From: Actinocorallia herbida
GTDB lineage: Bacteria > Actinomycetota > Actinomycetes > Streptosporangiales > Streptosporangiaceae
Length of the DNA: 64,000 bases
Assembly (NCBI RefSeq): GCF_003751225.1
Contig: NZ_RJKE01000001.1
Span: forward strand, 558,001 to 622,000
Direction of reading: 5' to 3'
Shown here: one piece after another, positions 56,450-64,000 of the stretch
How positions within the stretch are numbered: the first letter of the stretch is position 1
How the letters are laid out: the number at the start of each line of letters is the position of its first letter
Position numbers and translations under genes: made by a program
Notes under the pieces: model-generated
Database searches by the model: none
Told to the model about the DNA's origin: nothing
What the model saw: the letters and a program-made list of their open reading frames with translations, nothing else

Positions 56450-57804
56450 GCGGGACCCGGCTCGTCGCCCTTGTCCCCGCCCTGGTCCTCCGCGGGGGGC
56501 AGACCCTCCAGCTGGGACAGGTCGAACTCGTCGCCGGTGGAGTGCAGGAACGCGTCGGGGTTCTCCAGGTCGTCGGCGGTCGGCATGAGGTCGGGGTGGC
56601 TCCACAGCGCGTCCCGGCCGTCCACGCCCTTGAGCGCGGTGACCGACTGCCACAGCGCCTCGGCCTCACGGAGCCTGCGGGGCCGCAGTTCCAGGCCGAC
56701 CAGCGCGGCGAAGGTGTGCTCGGCGGGGCCGCCCGTCGCACGGCGGCGGCGGATCGCCTCGGCCAGCCGGTCCGCGCTCGGCAGCCGGTTCGCCGCCGCG
56801 GCGGCCACCGCGACGCCGACCCAGCCCTCGACCAGGGCGAGCAGGGTCTCCAGCCGGGAGAGCGCGAGCTTCTGCTCGGGGGTCTCCTCCGGGGTCAGCT
56901 GGATCTCGCCGCCGCCCAGTGCCTCCTGGATCGCCTGCGGGTTGCTGAGGTCGAGACCGGAGATCTTCTCCTCCAGGCCCGACAGGTCGACGCTGATCCC
57001 GCGCGCGTAGTCGCCGACCGCGCTCAGCAGCGCCGGACGCAGCCACGGCACATGCGCGAACAGCCGCTGGTGGGCCGCCTCGCGCAGCGCCAGGTACAGC
57101 CGCACCTCGTCGGTCGGGATCTCCAGCCCGTCGGCGAAGGCCGCGACCCCCGCGGGCAGCAGCGCGCCGACGCCCTCGGGCGCCAGCGGCAGCCCGACGT
57201 CGGCCGAGCCGATGATCTCCTTGGCGAGCTCGCCGAGCGCCTGCCCGGCCTGGCCCGCGACCATCGCGCCGGCCATCTGGCGGACCATGCCGATCAGCGG
57301 TCCGGCCATCGCCGCCATCTCCGGCGGGATGTTGTCGGGGCCGCCCATGGCGCCGCCCATCGCCTCGGTCATCCGCGCGGCGATCGGGTCGACGACCTTC
57401 TCCCACACCGGAAGGGTCTCCTCCAGCCACTCCGAGCGGCTCCACGCCTTGGGGGAGCGGATGCCCGCGGGCAGGGTGGTGCCCTCGTCCAGCCACAGGT
57501 CGGCCAGGCGCAGGGCGTCGACGATCTGGCGGCGCTCGGCGTCCACGACGGACGGGTCGCCCGCCTCCACCACAAGGTGGCGCGCGATATTGCGCACCAT
57601 CTCCCAGTTCACCGGGCCGGAGCCGCCTGCGCCCATGCCGCCGAGCATGTCGGCGAACTGGTGCAGCATGTCGGCGAACTGCCGCATGTCACCTCCGCCG
57701 GGCGTGCCGGGCAGACCGAAACCCATACCGAACGGGTCGTTGGGCTTGTTGTCCCCGTCGTCGTCATCGGAGGACCGGTTGAAGCCGAAAGGAGTGTCGC
57801 CCAT
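56446..57804 (-). CDS. Zincin-superfamily putative hydrolase (TIGR03624-like)
   Basis: 452 residues, matching the actinobacterial zinc-dependent metalloprotease/F420-biosynthesis-associated family by its features. The acidic, Gly-rich N-terminus (DPFGMGFGLPG) precedes NWEMVRNIARHLVVEAGDP and RLADLWLDEGT. The predicted metal region is YLALREAAHQRLFAHVPWLRP; the expected HExxH reads REAAH, lacking the first His. Later LETLLALVEGWV supplies a conserved Glu. Predicted hydrolase activity is therefore uncertain. In M. tuberculosis its homologue (Rv3195) also lies between whiB7 and a PDZ protease gene. Start ATG 57804. Confidence 0.82.
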   Translation of the reverse strand: MGDTPFGFNRSSDDDDGDNKPNDPFGMGFGLPGTPGGGDMRQFADMLHQFADMLGGMGAGGSGPVNWEMVRNIARHLVVEAGDPSVVDAERRQIVDALRLADLWLDEGTTLPAGIRSPKAWSRSEWLEETLPVWEKVVDPIAARMTEAMGGAMGGPDNIPPEMAAMAGPLIGMVRQMAGAMVAGQAGQALGELAKEIIGSADVGLPLAPEGVGALLPAGVAAFADGLEIPTDEVRLYLALREAAHQRLFAHVPWLRPALLSAVGDYARGISVDLSGLEEKISGLDLSNPQAIQEALGGGEIQLTPEETPEQKLALSRLETLLALVEGWVGVAVAAAAANRLPSADRLAEAIRRRRATGGPAEHTFAALVGLELRPRRLREAEALWQSVTALKGVDGRDALWSHPDLMPTADDLENPDAFLHSTGDEFDLSQLEGLPPAEDQGGDKGDEPGPA

Positions 57805-57894
57805 CAGAATCGCCTTAGGCTGCGGGGAAAGGCCATAACCTCAAAGGTAGTCGCTTTCCGGAGCGAGCCGTGGCCGCATAGGGGGGCGTTCGCC

Positions 57895-58953
57895 ATGAGC
57901 ACAGGGGACAGACGGACCGTCGCCGTCACAGGCGCGGCGTCCGGAATCGGACAGGCGCTGACCGAGCGCCTCGTGGCGTCCGGCAGGTTCGCCCGGGTGA
58001 TCGCGCTCGACGGCAGGCGTGGCGACGTGCCCGGCGCCGTCTGGAGGGTCGTGGACATCCGCGACCCCGCCCTCGCCCGCCGCCTCGACGACGTCGACGT
58101 CCTGGTGCACGTCGACGTCGACCGCTCGCCCGAGACCGATCCCAAGGAACGCAGGACCTACAACGTCCGCGGCGCCCAGACGGTGATCGCCTGCGCGGCG
58201 GGGGCCGGCGTCAGGGACGCGATCCTGCTCAGCTCCGCGGCGGTCTACGGGGCGTCCGCGGAGAATCCGCTGCCCCTGCCGGAGAACGCGCCGTTGCGGG
58301 CCGAGCCCGACACGTCGGTGGCCGGGGACTTCCTGGAGATCGAGGAACTCGCGGCCGGCCGTCTGCACCCCGGCCTGCGGATCTCCATCGTCCGGCCCGC
58401 GTCGCTGGCCGGACCCGGGATCGACACCGTCGTCACCCGCCACTTCGAGGCGCCCCGGCTGCTCCGGGCCAAGGGCGTCGAGCCGCGCTGGCAGTTCTGC
58501 CATGTCGACGATCTCGTCGCCGCGCTCGAACTCGCCGCGCTCGGCGAGGTGTCCGGGGCGATCGCCGTCGGATGCGAGGGGTTCCTCACCGGCGAAGAGG
58601 TCGAGCAGATCACCGGGAAATCCGGGTTCGAACTGCCCGCCTCGCTCACCTTCGGCACCGCCCAGCGCCTGCACCGCCTCGGCCTCACCCCGGCTCCGGC
58701 CACCGACCTGCACTACGTCGTCTATCCCTGGGTGGTCGACTGCGCCAAGCTGCGCGCCTCCGGCTGGAAGCCCCAGCACGACAACGAGGCGGCGCTGCGG
58801 GCCATGCTGGCGGAGTCCGCGGGACGCCACGCGGTCGTCGGCCGCAGGGTCGGCGGCAAGGAGGCCACCATGGCGACGGCGGCGGGCGCCACCGTCGCGG
58901 TGATCGGCGCCGCTGCCGCGGTCCGGCGCGCCCGCAAGCGGCGCAGGATCTAG
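57895..58953 (+). CDS. NAD-dependent epimerase/dehydratase family protein
   Basis: 352-residue extended-SDR protein. The Rossmann motif is AVTGAASGIGQAL, followed by NVRGAQTVIACAAGAGV, LLSSAAVYGASAENPLPLPE with the catalytic Tyr-type motif and IVRPASLAGPGIDTVV. The C-terminal end has a short hydrophobic segment (ATAAGATVAVIGAAAAV) and then RRARKRRRI, suggesting a membrane-proximal tail anchor. The active-site YxxxK is not clearly complete. Start ATG 57895. Substrate unknown; sugar-nucleotide or steroid-like epimerase relatives are possible. Confidence 0.85.
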   Translation: MSTGDRRTVAVTGAASGIGQALTERLVASGRFARVIALDGRRGDVPGAVWRVVDIRDPALARRLDDVDVLVHVDVDRSPETDPKERRTYNVRGAQTVIACAAGAGVRDAILLSSAAVYGASAENPLPLPENAPLRAEPDTSVAGDFLEIEELAAGRLHPGLRISIVRPASLAGPGIDTVVTRHFEAPRLLRAKGVEPRWQFCHVDDLVAALELAALGEVSGAIAVGCEGFLTGEEVEQITGKSGFELPASLTFGTAQRLHRLGLTPAPATDLHYVVYPWVVDCAKLRASGWKPQHDNEAALRAMLAESAGRHAVVGRRVGGKEATMATAAGATVAVIGAAAAVRRARKRRRI

Positions 58954-58956
58954 AGG

Positions 58957-58962
58957 TAGTTT
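58957..58962 (+). promoter_or_regulatory. -10 box of a leaderless moaE promoter
   Basis: TAGTTT ends exactly 7 nt before GTG 58970. Confidence 0.5.
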
Positions 58963-58969
58963 CTCCCCT

Positions 58970-59410
58970 GTGACTGTTATTCGACTGGCGGACATCCGCG
59001 AGACGCCCCTGTCCGTGGACGAGGTCGTCGCCGCGGTGCAGGACGCCGCGGCAGGGGGCACCGCGTTCTTCGCGGGCACCGTGCGCGATCACGACCGTGC
59101 CCAGGACGGCACCGAGCCCAAGGCCGTCACCGCCCTGTCCTACAGCGCGCACCCTTCGGCGCTGGACAGGCTCCGCGAGGTGATGGAGAAGGTCGCGGCC
59201 GACTTCCCCGTGGAGGCGCTCGCGGCCGTCCACCGGGTCGGCGATCTCGCGATCGGCGACCACGCGGTGATCGTCGCCGCCTCCGCGCCGCACCGCGCGG
59301 AGGCGTTCGAGGCGTGCCGGAGGCTGATCGACGACCTCAAGCACGAGGTGCCGATCTGGAAGCACCAGCACTTCACCGATGGCAGCTCAGAGTGGGTCGG
59401 CGCCTGCTGA
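58970..59410 (+). CDS. moaE: Molybdopterin synthase catalytic subunit MoaE
   Basis: 146-residue MoaE, which transfers sulfur from thiocarboxylated MoaD to precursor Z (cPMP) to make molybdopterin. FFAGTVRDHD, TALSYSAHPSALDRLREVMEKV and VHRVGDLAIGDHAVIVAAS are conserved, and VPIWKHQHF near the C-terminus holds the catalytic Lys. GTG 58970 follows a -10 box by 7 nt. moaD is not seen nearby. It needs MoeZ-type activation, and moeZ lies at 27146. Confidence 0.95.
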   Translation: MTVIRLADIRETPLSVDEVVAAVQDAAAGGTAFFAGTVRDHDRAQDGTEPKAVTALSYSAHPSALDRLREVMEKVAADFPVEALAAVHRVGDLAIGDHAVIVAASAPHRAEAFEACRRLIDDLKHEVPIWKHQHFTDGSSEWVGAC

Positions 59411-59418
59411 GGTGCCCT

Positions 59419-59424
59419 TAGGCT
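59419..59424 (+). promoter_or_regulatory. -10 box of a leaderless promoter for the PDZ protease gene
   Basis: TAGGCT ends exactly 7 nt before ATG 59432. Confidence 0.5.
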
Positions 59425-59431
59425 TGCGCGC

Positions 59432-60523
59432 ATGGTCTCCAACGTCGTTCAGTCGCTCCGCGGGCAGCTCCCGCACCGGCGGGCGCTGACCCTCTCCGTC
59501 GTCGCGGTGGTCGTGCTGCTCCTCGCGCTGGCCGGCGCCGTCATCCCGGTGCCGTACGTCTCGCTCCAGCCCGGCCCGACGATGAACACCCTCGGCGTGA
59601 ATCCCGAGACCAAGAAGCCGCTCATCGAGATCGTCGACGCCAAGACCTATCCCGACGACGGCCACCTGAACTTCACCACCGTCGCCTACACGGGCGATCC
59701 CGAGAACCCGCCGACGCTCTACCGGGCGCTGCGCGACTGGCTCGACCCGAAGCGCGCCGTCGTCCCCATGGACACGATCTTCCCGCCGGGCGAGACCGCC
59801 GAGCAGGTCGAAGAGGCCAACACCGCCCTCATGGCGGACTCCCAGCAGACGTCGGTCGCCGCCGCGCTCACCCAGATGGGCAAGCCGCTCGGCAGCGAGA
59901 CCTACGTCGGCGGGGTCAAGAAAGGACTGCCCGCCGAGGGCGTCCTCAAGGTGGGCGACCAGATCACCGCGGTCGACGGGACGAAGGTCACCAAGGCGAC
60001 CGAGGTCACCGACAAGCTGTCGCACCTCGCCGTCGGCGACAAGGTCACCCTGACGATCGTGCGCGGCGGCAAGGAGCAGAAAGCCGAGCTGACGATGGGG
60101 GAGACCACCACCGACGGCCAGAAGCGCGCGGTCATCGGCGTCGAGCTCGTCGACAAGTTCGTGCTGCCGATCGACGTGAAGATGAACGTCGGCGAGATCG
60201 GCGGGCCGAGCGCGGGCCTGATGTTCTCCCTCGCGATCTACGACATGCTCACCCCCGGCAGCCTCACCGGCGGCAAGTTCATCGCCGGCACCGGCACGAT
60301 CACCGCCGACGGGCAGGTCGGCGCGATCGGCGGCATCCAGCAGAAGATGATCGCCGCCCGCGACGCGGGAGCCACCGACTTCCTCGTCCCGGCCGGCAAC
60401 TGCGACGAGGCGAAGTCCGCGGCCCCTGACGGCCTGCGCCTGATCAAGGCCGAGACGATGGGCAGCGCGGTCGAGAGCCTCCAGGCGATCCAGAGCGGGA
60501 AGACCCAGCTCCCCGCCTGCTGA
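59432..60523 (+). CDS. PDZ-domain Lon-like serine protease (YlbL family)
   Basis: 363-residue membrane-anchored protease. One transmembrane helix (about 22-42, LTLSVVAVVVLLLALAGAVI) is followed by VSLQPGPTMNTLG. A PDZ domain (about 150-220, including GLPAEGVLKVGDQITAVDGTKV) precedes the Lon-like domain with catalytic Ser in GGPSAGLMF and catalytic Lys in GAIGGIQQKM. It is expected to act outside or at the membrane as YlbL does. ATG 59432 is backed by the leaderless -10 box. Homologue of Rv3194c by position. Confidence 0.93.
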   Translation: MVSNVVQSLRGQLPHRRALTLSVVAVVVLLLALAGAVIPVPYVSLQPGPTMNTLGVNPETKKPLIEIVDAKTYPDDGHLNFTTVAYTGDPENPPTLYRALRDWLDPKRAVVPMDTIFPPGETAEQVEEANTALMADSQQTSVAAALTQMGKPLGSETYVGGVKKGLPAEGVLKVGDQITAVDGTKVTKATEVTDKLSHLAVGDKVTLTIVRGGKEQKAELTMGETTTDGQKRAVIGVELVDKFVLPIDVKMNVGEIGGPSAGLMFSLAIYDMLTPGSLTGGKFIAGTGTITADGQVGAIGGIQQKMIAARDAGATDFLVPAGNCDEAKSAAPDGLRLIKAETMGSAVESLQAIQSGKTQLPAC

Positions 60524-60576
60524 GCCCCGCCGCCACGGCCCTTCCGACGGTCCCGCCCGGTGATCCGGCCGGGCCG

Positions 60577-61080
60577 TCAGCCTTCTTCGGGCAGGAGGGT
60601 CTGGGCGAGCGCCTCGGTGACGTCCGGGACGAGGTCCGCGGCCGACAGCAGTTCCTCCTCGTGGCTGCGGATCCGCAGGACCGCGTGCCGGGAACCGTCT
60701 CGCAGCGCGCCGGCGACGATCCGCAGCTCCTCGTGCCGCGGATGGGCCATCGCCCACGCCACCGCGTCGCCTTCGGCGGGGATCTCCTCCTCGACCTCGG
60801 GCGGCAGTGTCACCCGGACCATCGCCAGCGCGACCCCGGCGACGCTCGACGGCCACACGATGCCGGGCAGCAGCGCGCCGATGTCGCCGTCCTCCAGATC
60901 GCCCTGGTCGACGGCGGTGAGCGCGTCGTCCGGGGAAAGGCCGAGCTGCCCGGCGAGTTCGGGCTGCGCGCGCAGCAGCTCGCCGGTCTCCACGAGTGCG
61001 AACAGCCGCGGCGCGCCGTCCCAGCCGGTCTGCGCCTCGATGCTCCGCACGGTCTCTTCGAGAGGGGTCATGTCCACCAT
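60577..61080 (-). CDS. PPA1309-family conserved actinobacterial protein
   Basis: 167 residues. LEETVRSIEAQTGWDGAPRLFALVETGELLRAQPEL and VDQGDLEDGDIGALLPGIVWPSSVAGVALAMVRVTLPP match the PPA1309 family found next to UPF0182 genes in actinobacteria; HPRHEELRIVAGALRDGSRHAVLRIRSH follows. Function unknown, likely cytosolic. GTG 61080 has GGAAG 4-5 nt upstream; ATG 61071 is an alternative. Divergent from the UPF0182 gene with 98 bp between. Confidence 0.85.
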   Translation of the reverse strand: MVDMTPLEETVRSIEAQTGWDGAPRLFALVETGELLRAQPELAGQLGLSPDDALTAVDQGDLEDGDIGALLPGIVWPSSVAGVALAMVRVTLPPEVEEEIPAEGDAVAWAMAHPRHEELRIVAGALRDGSRHAVLRIRSHEEELLSAADLVPDVTEALAQTLLPEEG

Positions 61081-61178
61081 TCTTCCGTTGCCGAGCTGAT
61101 GCCTGGATCGGGAACCGCGCGGGATGTCGGTAAGTTGCTCTTAGTGCTGGCTGGAACTTGAAGAATCGGAGGGAAGCG

Positions 61179-64000
61179 GTGAGCTTCCGAACCCCACGCC
61201 CGGGCGGGCGGCGTGTCCCCGAAGGGAGACCGCGGCTGCTCGCGCCGGTGTTGATAACACTGGCTGTGCTCGTCGCTCTTTTCTTCATCATCACGGGCTT
61301 CTGGACGGACCTGCTCTGGTACCGGTCGCTCGGCGACGGCTTCTCCGGGGTCTTCACCACCCAGCTGCGCACCCGCGCGCTGTTGTTCGTGCTCGGCGGG
61401 CTGCTGATGGCCGCCGCGGTGGGCCTGAACATGGTGATCGCCTACCGGCTGCGCCCCGCCTACCGGCCGGTCTCGGTCGAGCAGCAGGGCCTGGAACGGT
61501 ACCGGGCCGCCGTCGACCCGCACCGCAAGGCCGTGTTCTTCGCGCTGCTCGGCGCGATCGGCCTGTTCACCGGGCTCTCGTCGGCAGGCCAGGTAGGCAC
61601 CTGGCTCGCCTTCATGAACCGGACGAGCTTCGGTGAGAAGGACGCGCAGTTCGGCATGGACGTGTCGTTCTTCGTGTTCACCTATCCGTTCCTGCGGCTC
61701 ATCATGGGCTTCCTGTTCGTCCTCGTGGTGCTGTCGATCATCGCCGCGGTGGCCGTTCACTACCTGTACGGCGGCCTGCGGCTCCAGGGCCCGGGAGACA
61801 AGGCCTCGCCTTCGGCGCGCGCCCACCTGTCGGTCCTCGTCGGCCTGTTCGTCCTGCTGAAGGCCATCGCCTACTGGCTGGACCGCTGGGGCCTCGCCTA
61901 CTCCGAGCGCGGCAAGGTGACCGGGCTCGGCTACACCGACGTCAACGCGGTCCTGCCCGCCAAGACGATCCTCGCGGCGATCGCGCTCATCTGCGCGATC
62001 CTGTTCTTCGTCAACATCTGGCGCAGGGGCATGATGCTGCCGGGCGTCGGCTTCGGCCTGCTGGTCCTGTCGGCGATCCTCATCGGCGGTGTCTACCCGC
62101 TGATCATCCAGCAGTTCCAGGTCAAGCCGAACGAGCTGGCCAAGGAGCGCGTCTACATCGAGCGCAACATCGAGGCGACGCGAGAGGCGTTCGGCGTCGG
62201 GGGCGTGGAGGAGCAGAACTACGCGCCCACCAAGCAGCCGGACGCCGAAGAGGCCGAGAAGTACTCCGAGACGATCCCGAACGTCCGGCTGCTCGACCCG
62301 ACGCTGCTGTCCCCGACGTTCCGCCAGAACCAGCAGCTCCAGGGCTACTACACCTTCTCCGACCCGCTCGACATCGACCGCTACCCCGACGCCGACGGCA
62401 AGATGCAGGACACCCTCGTCGCCGTCCGCGAGCTGACGGGACCGCCCGGCACCCAGTCCGGCTGGGTCAACGAGCACCTGACCTACACGCACGGCTACGG
62501 GTTCGTCGCCGCCCCCGGCAACACGGTCGACCCGCAGAGCAAGGGCCCGGTCTACACCGCCTCCGACATGCCCCAGTCGTGCGAGATGAAGACCAAGGAG
62601 AACGAATGCCAGTTCTCCATTGAAAAGCCCCAGGTGTACTTCGGTGAGCAGTCCCCGGACTACTCGATCGTCGGCGTGCAGGACGAACTCGACTTCCCCA
62701 ACGGCCCCCGCACCACCTACGACGGCACGGGCGGCGTCCGCATGGACTCCTTCTTCAACCGGGTGTCCTACGCGCTGAAGTTCCGGGACCGCAACATCCT
62801 GCTGTCCGGCGACATCACGGAGCAGTCGCGCATCCTGTACGACAGGAACCCCCGCGAGCGCGTCCAGAAGGCCGCCCCCTGGCTGACGGTCGACGGCAAC
62901 GCCTACCCGGTCGTCGCCGACGGCCGCATCGTGTGGGTCGTCGACGGCTACACGACGTCCAACGGTTACCCCTACTCCGAGCGGATCAACCTCCAGGACA
63001 CCACGCGCGACTCCAACAGCAACCGCCAGGCCGTCGGCCGGCAGCCGGGCTCGGAGATCAACTACATCCGCAACTCGGTGAAGGCCACGGTCGACGCCTA
63101 CGACGGCACCGTCACGCTGTACGCCTGGGACGAGAGCGACCCGGTCCTCAAGACCTGGCAGAAGGCGTTCCCCGGCACCGTCAAGACCAAGGCCGAGCTG
63201 GAGAAGACCCTCGGCGGCGAGGTGTTCTCGCACGTCCGCTACCCCGAGGACCTCTTCAAGGTGCAGCGCAGCGTCCTGCGCAGCTACCACGTCACGGACC
63301 CGTCGGCGTTCTACGACGGCCAGGACAGCTGGGAGATCCCCGTCGACCCGACGGAGGCGTCGGTCACCGAGCCGCCGTTCTACCTGACGCTCCAGATGCC
63401 GTCGCGGGAGGAGGAGAAGGAGCCGGAGCAGCCCGGATTCTCCCTCACGTCCACGTATGTGTCGCGGAACGGGACGAACCTGACGGGCTTCCTGGCGGCG
63501 AACAGCGATCCGGGTTCGCCGAACTTCGGTGAGCTTCGCCTCCTCCAGGTGCCCCGTGAAGTGTCGATTCTCGGCCCGGGGCAGATGCAGAACACCTTCA
63601 AGGGCAACGACAAGGTCGCACCGGTTCTGAACCGTCCGGCCGGAAGCACGACGCAGGTGGTCTACGGAAACCTGCTGACGCTCCCGTTCGGCGGCGGATT
63701 CATGTACGTCCAGCCGGTCTACCAGCAGTCCGCGAGCGGCGCGCAGTATCCCGTGCTCGGCTGGGTCCTGGTCAGTTTCGGCGATCAGATCGGCTTCGCG
63801 ACGACCTTCGAGGACGCGCTCAAGCAGGTTCTGCAACCGGGCACCGAGGTCCCCACGACCGGCCAGACGCCCGAACAACCGGAAACGGCACCCGGCACGT
63901 CGCCTTCGGTTCAGCAGGCGATCAACGCCGTCAAACAGGCGTTCCAGGAATCGCAGGACGCACTCAAGAGCGGCGATCTGAAGAAGTACGCAGAAGCCCA
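61179..64000 (+). CDS. UPF0182-family membrane protein (3' end outside window)
   Basis: The first 940 codons of a UPF0182 protein, which usually have about 980-1000 residues, so only the very end is missing. Seven hydrophobic helices fill about residues 25-310 (VLITLAVLVALFFIITGFWTDLLW first). The rest is a large extracytoplasmic domain with YRSLGDG, NNRTSFGEKDAQFGMDVSFF-like, ERNIEATREAFGV, RLLDPTLLSPTFRQNQQLQGYY and a C-terminal Gln/Pro/Glu tail. GTG 61179 has GGAGGG 5 nt upstream. Function unknown; homologous in position to Rv3193c. Confidence 0.93.
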   Translation, partial: MSFRTPRPGGRRVPEGRPRLLAPVLITLAVLVALFFIITGFWTDLLWYRSLGDGFSGVFTTQLRTRALLFVLGGLLMAAAVGLNMVIAYRLRPAYRPVSVEQQGLERYRAAVDPHRKAVFFALLGAIGLFTGLSSAGQVGTWLAFMNRTSFGEKDAQFGMDVSFFVFTYPFLRLIMGFLFVLVVLSIIAAVAVHYLYGGLRLQGPGDKASPSARAHLSVLVGLFVLLKAIAYWLDRWGLAYSERGKVTGLGYTDVNAVLPAKTILAAIALICAILFFVNIWRRGMMLPGVGFGLLVLSAILIGGVYPLIIQQFQVKPNELAKERVYIERNIEATREAFGVGGVEEQNYAPTKQPDAEEAEKYSETIPNVRLLDPTLLSPTFRQNQQLQGYYTFSDPLDIDRYPDADGKMQDTLVAVRELTGPPGTQSGWVNEHLTYTHGYGFVAAPGNTVDPQSKGPVYTASDMPQSCEMKTKENECQFSIEKPQVYFGEQSPDYSIVGVQDELDFPNGPRTTYDGTGGVRMDSFFNRVSYALKFRDRNILLSGDITEQSRILYDRNPRERVQKAAPWLTVDGNAYPVVADGRIVWVVDGYTTSNGYPYSERINLQDTTRDSNSNRQAVGRQPGSEINYIRNSVKATVDAYDGTVTLYAWDESDPVLKTWQKAFPGTVKTKAELEKTLGGEVFSHVRYPEDLFKVQRSVLRSYHVTDPSAFYDGQDSWEIPVDPTEASVTEPPFYLTLQMPSREEEKEPEQPGFSLTSTYVSRNGTNLTGFLAANSDPGSPNFGELRLLQVPREVSILGPGQMQNTFKGNDKVAPVLNRPAGSTTQVVYGNLLTLPFGGGFMYVQPVYQQSASGAQYPVLGWVLVSFGDQIGFATTFEDALKQVLQPGTEVPTTGQTPEQPETAPGTSPSVQQAINAVKQAFQESQDALKSGDLKKYAEA

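Noticed and set aside
61068-63878. A 936-codon minus-strand open frame opposite the UPF0182 gene
   Set aside because: Arg/Asp/Val-rich antisense shadow. The plus strand encodes a protein with hydrophobic helices and a good ribosome site.

Overview
The window is very GC-rich DNA from an actinomycete. Supporting signs are GTG/TTG starts, several apparently leaderless genes (a TANNNT -10 box 6-7 nt before the start codon), a WhiB7 regulator, mycoredoxin, AdnAB, UvrD2 and bacterial Ku/LigD. Two gene blocks follow the order I recall from Mycobacterium tuberculosis: 1-3424 (mrp, DUF1003 protein, MgtE-N/CBS protein; compare Rv1229c-Rv1232c) and 31391-64000 (adnA, adnB, nudC, mycoredoxin, uvrD2, whiB7, ABC1 kinase, zincin-like protein, PDZ/Lon-like protease, UPF0182 protein; compare Rv3202c-Rv3193c). 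Protein style suggests Streptosporangiales, perhaps Thermomonosporaceae (Actinomadura or Actinocorallia), but that is inference. I saw no rRNA, tRNA, CRISPR array, prophage or intact IS element.

Layout. 1-13.8 kb is mostly housekeeping: Fe-S carrier Mrp, MarR regulator, membrane proteins, CitE-like lyase, CPBP protease, NUDIX hydrolase, an MBL-fold protein lacking its metal ligands, a stand-alone RecB-type nuclease, MpaB-like protein, alpha/beta hydrolase, and a DEAD-box type helicase with a DEGD motif and an apparent CTG start. 14-19.6 kb holds two TetR regulators with candidate operators, a membrane Ser/Thr kinase and a degenerate flavoprotein. 19.6-22.4 kb is an NHEJ locus with LigD split into separate polymerase and ligase genes, divergent from ku. 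22.4-31.2 kb has an MMPL transporter beside the remains of a TetR gene, a beta-lactamase-fold protein, an alkyltransferase-like repair protein, a membrane protein/winged-helix pair behind a well-formed promoter with repeats, MoeZ, a ROK kinase and a Ser/Thr kinase fused to TPRs.

31.4-38.0 kb encodes the AdnA and AdnB helicase-nuclease subunits. 38.0-41 kb is a loosely packed accessory stretch with small unknown genes and a degenerate array of about 75-bp repeats (39369-40085). 41.5-47.25 kb carries an acyl-CoA synthetase and a three-gene NRPS-independent siderophore (NIS) operon (ATP-grasp ligase plus two IucA/IucC synthetases) behind a near-perfect DmdR/IdeR iron box. 47.3-61.1 kb has HD and DUF4031 proteins, nudC, mycoredoxin, uvrD2, tesB and whiB7. 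whiB7 has its autoregulated-type promoter, a leader ORF and a strong terminator inside the leader. After it come an ABC1 kinase, YgjP-like metalloprotein, NUDIX hydrolase, zincin-like protein, SDR, MoaE, PDZ/Lon-like protease and PPA1309 protein. The window ends inside a UPF0182 membrane protein.

Themes are DNA repair (AdnAB, UvrD2, Ku/LigD, ATL, RecB-like nuclease), redox and antibiotic-stress response (mycoredoxin, NudC, WhiB7) and iron acquisition. The most promising under-described items are the compact siderophore operon, the degenerate repeat array, the whiB7 leader and the proteins whose catalytic residues have been replaced.
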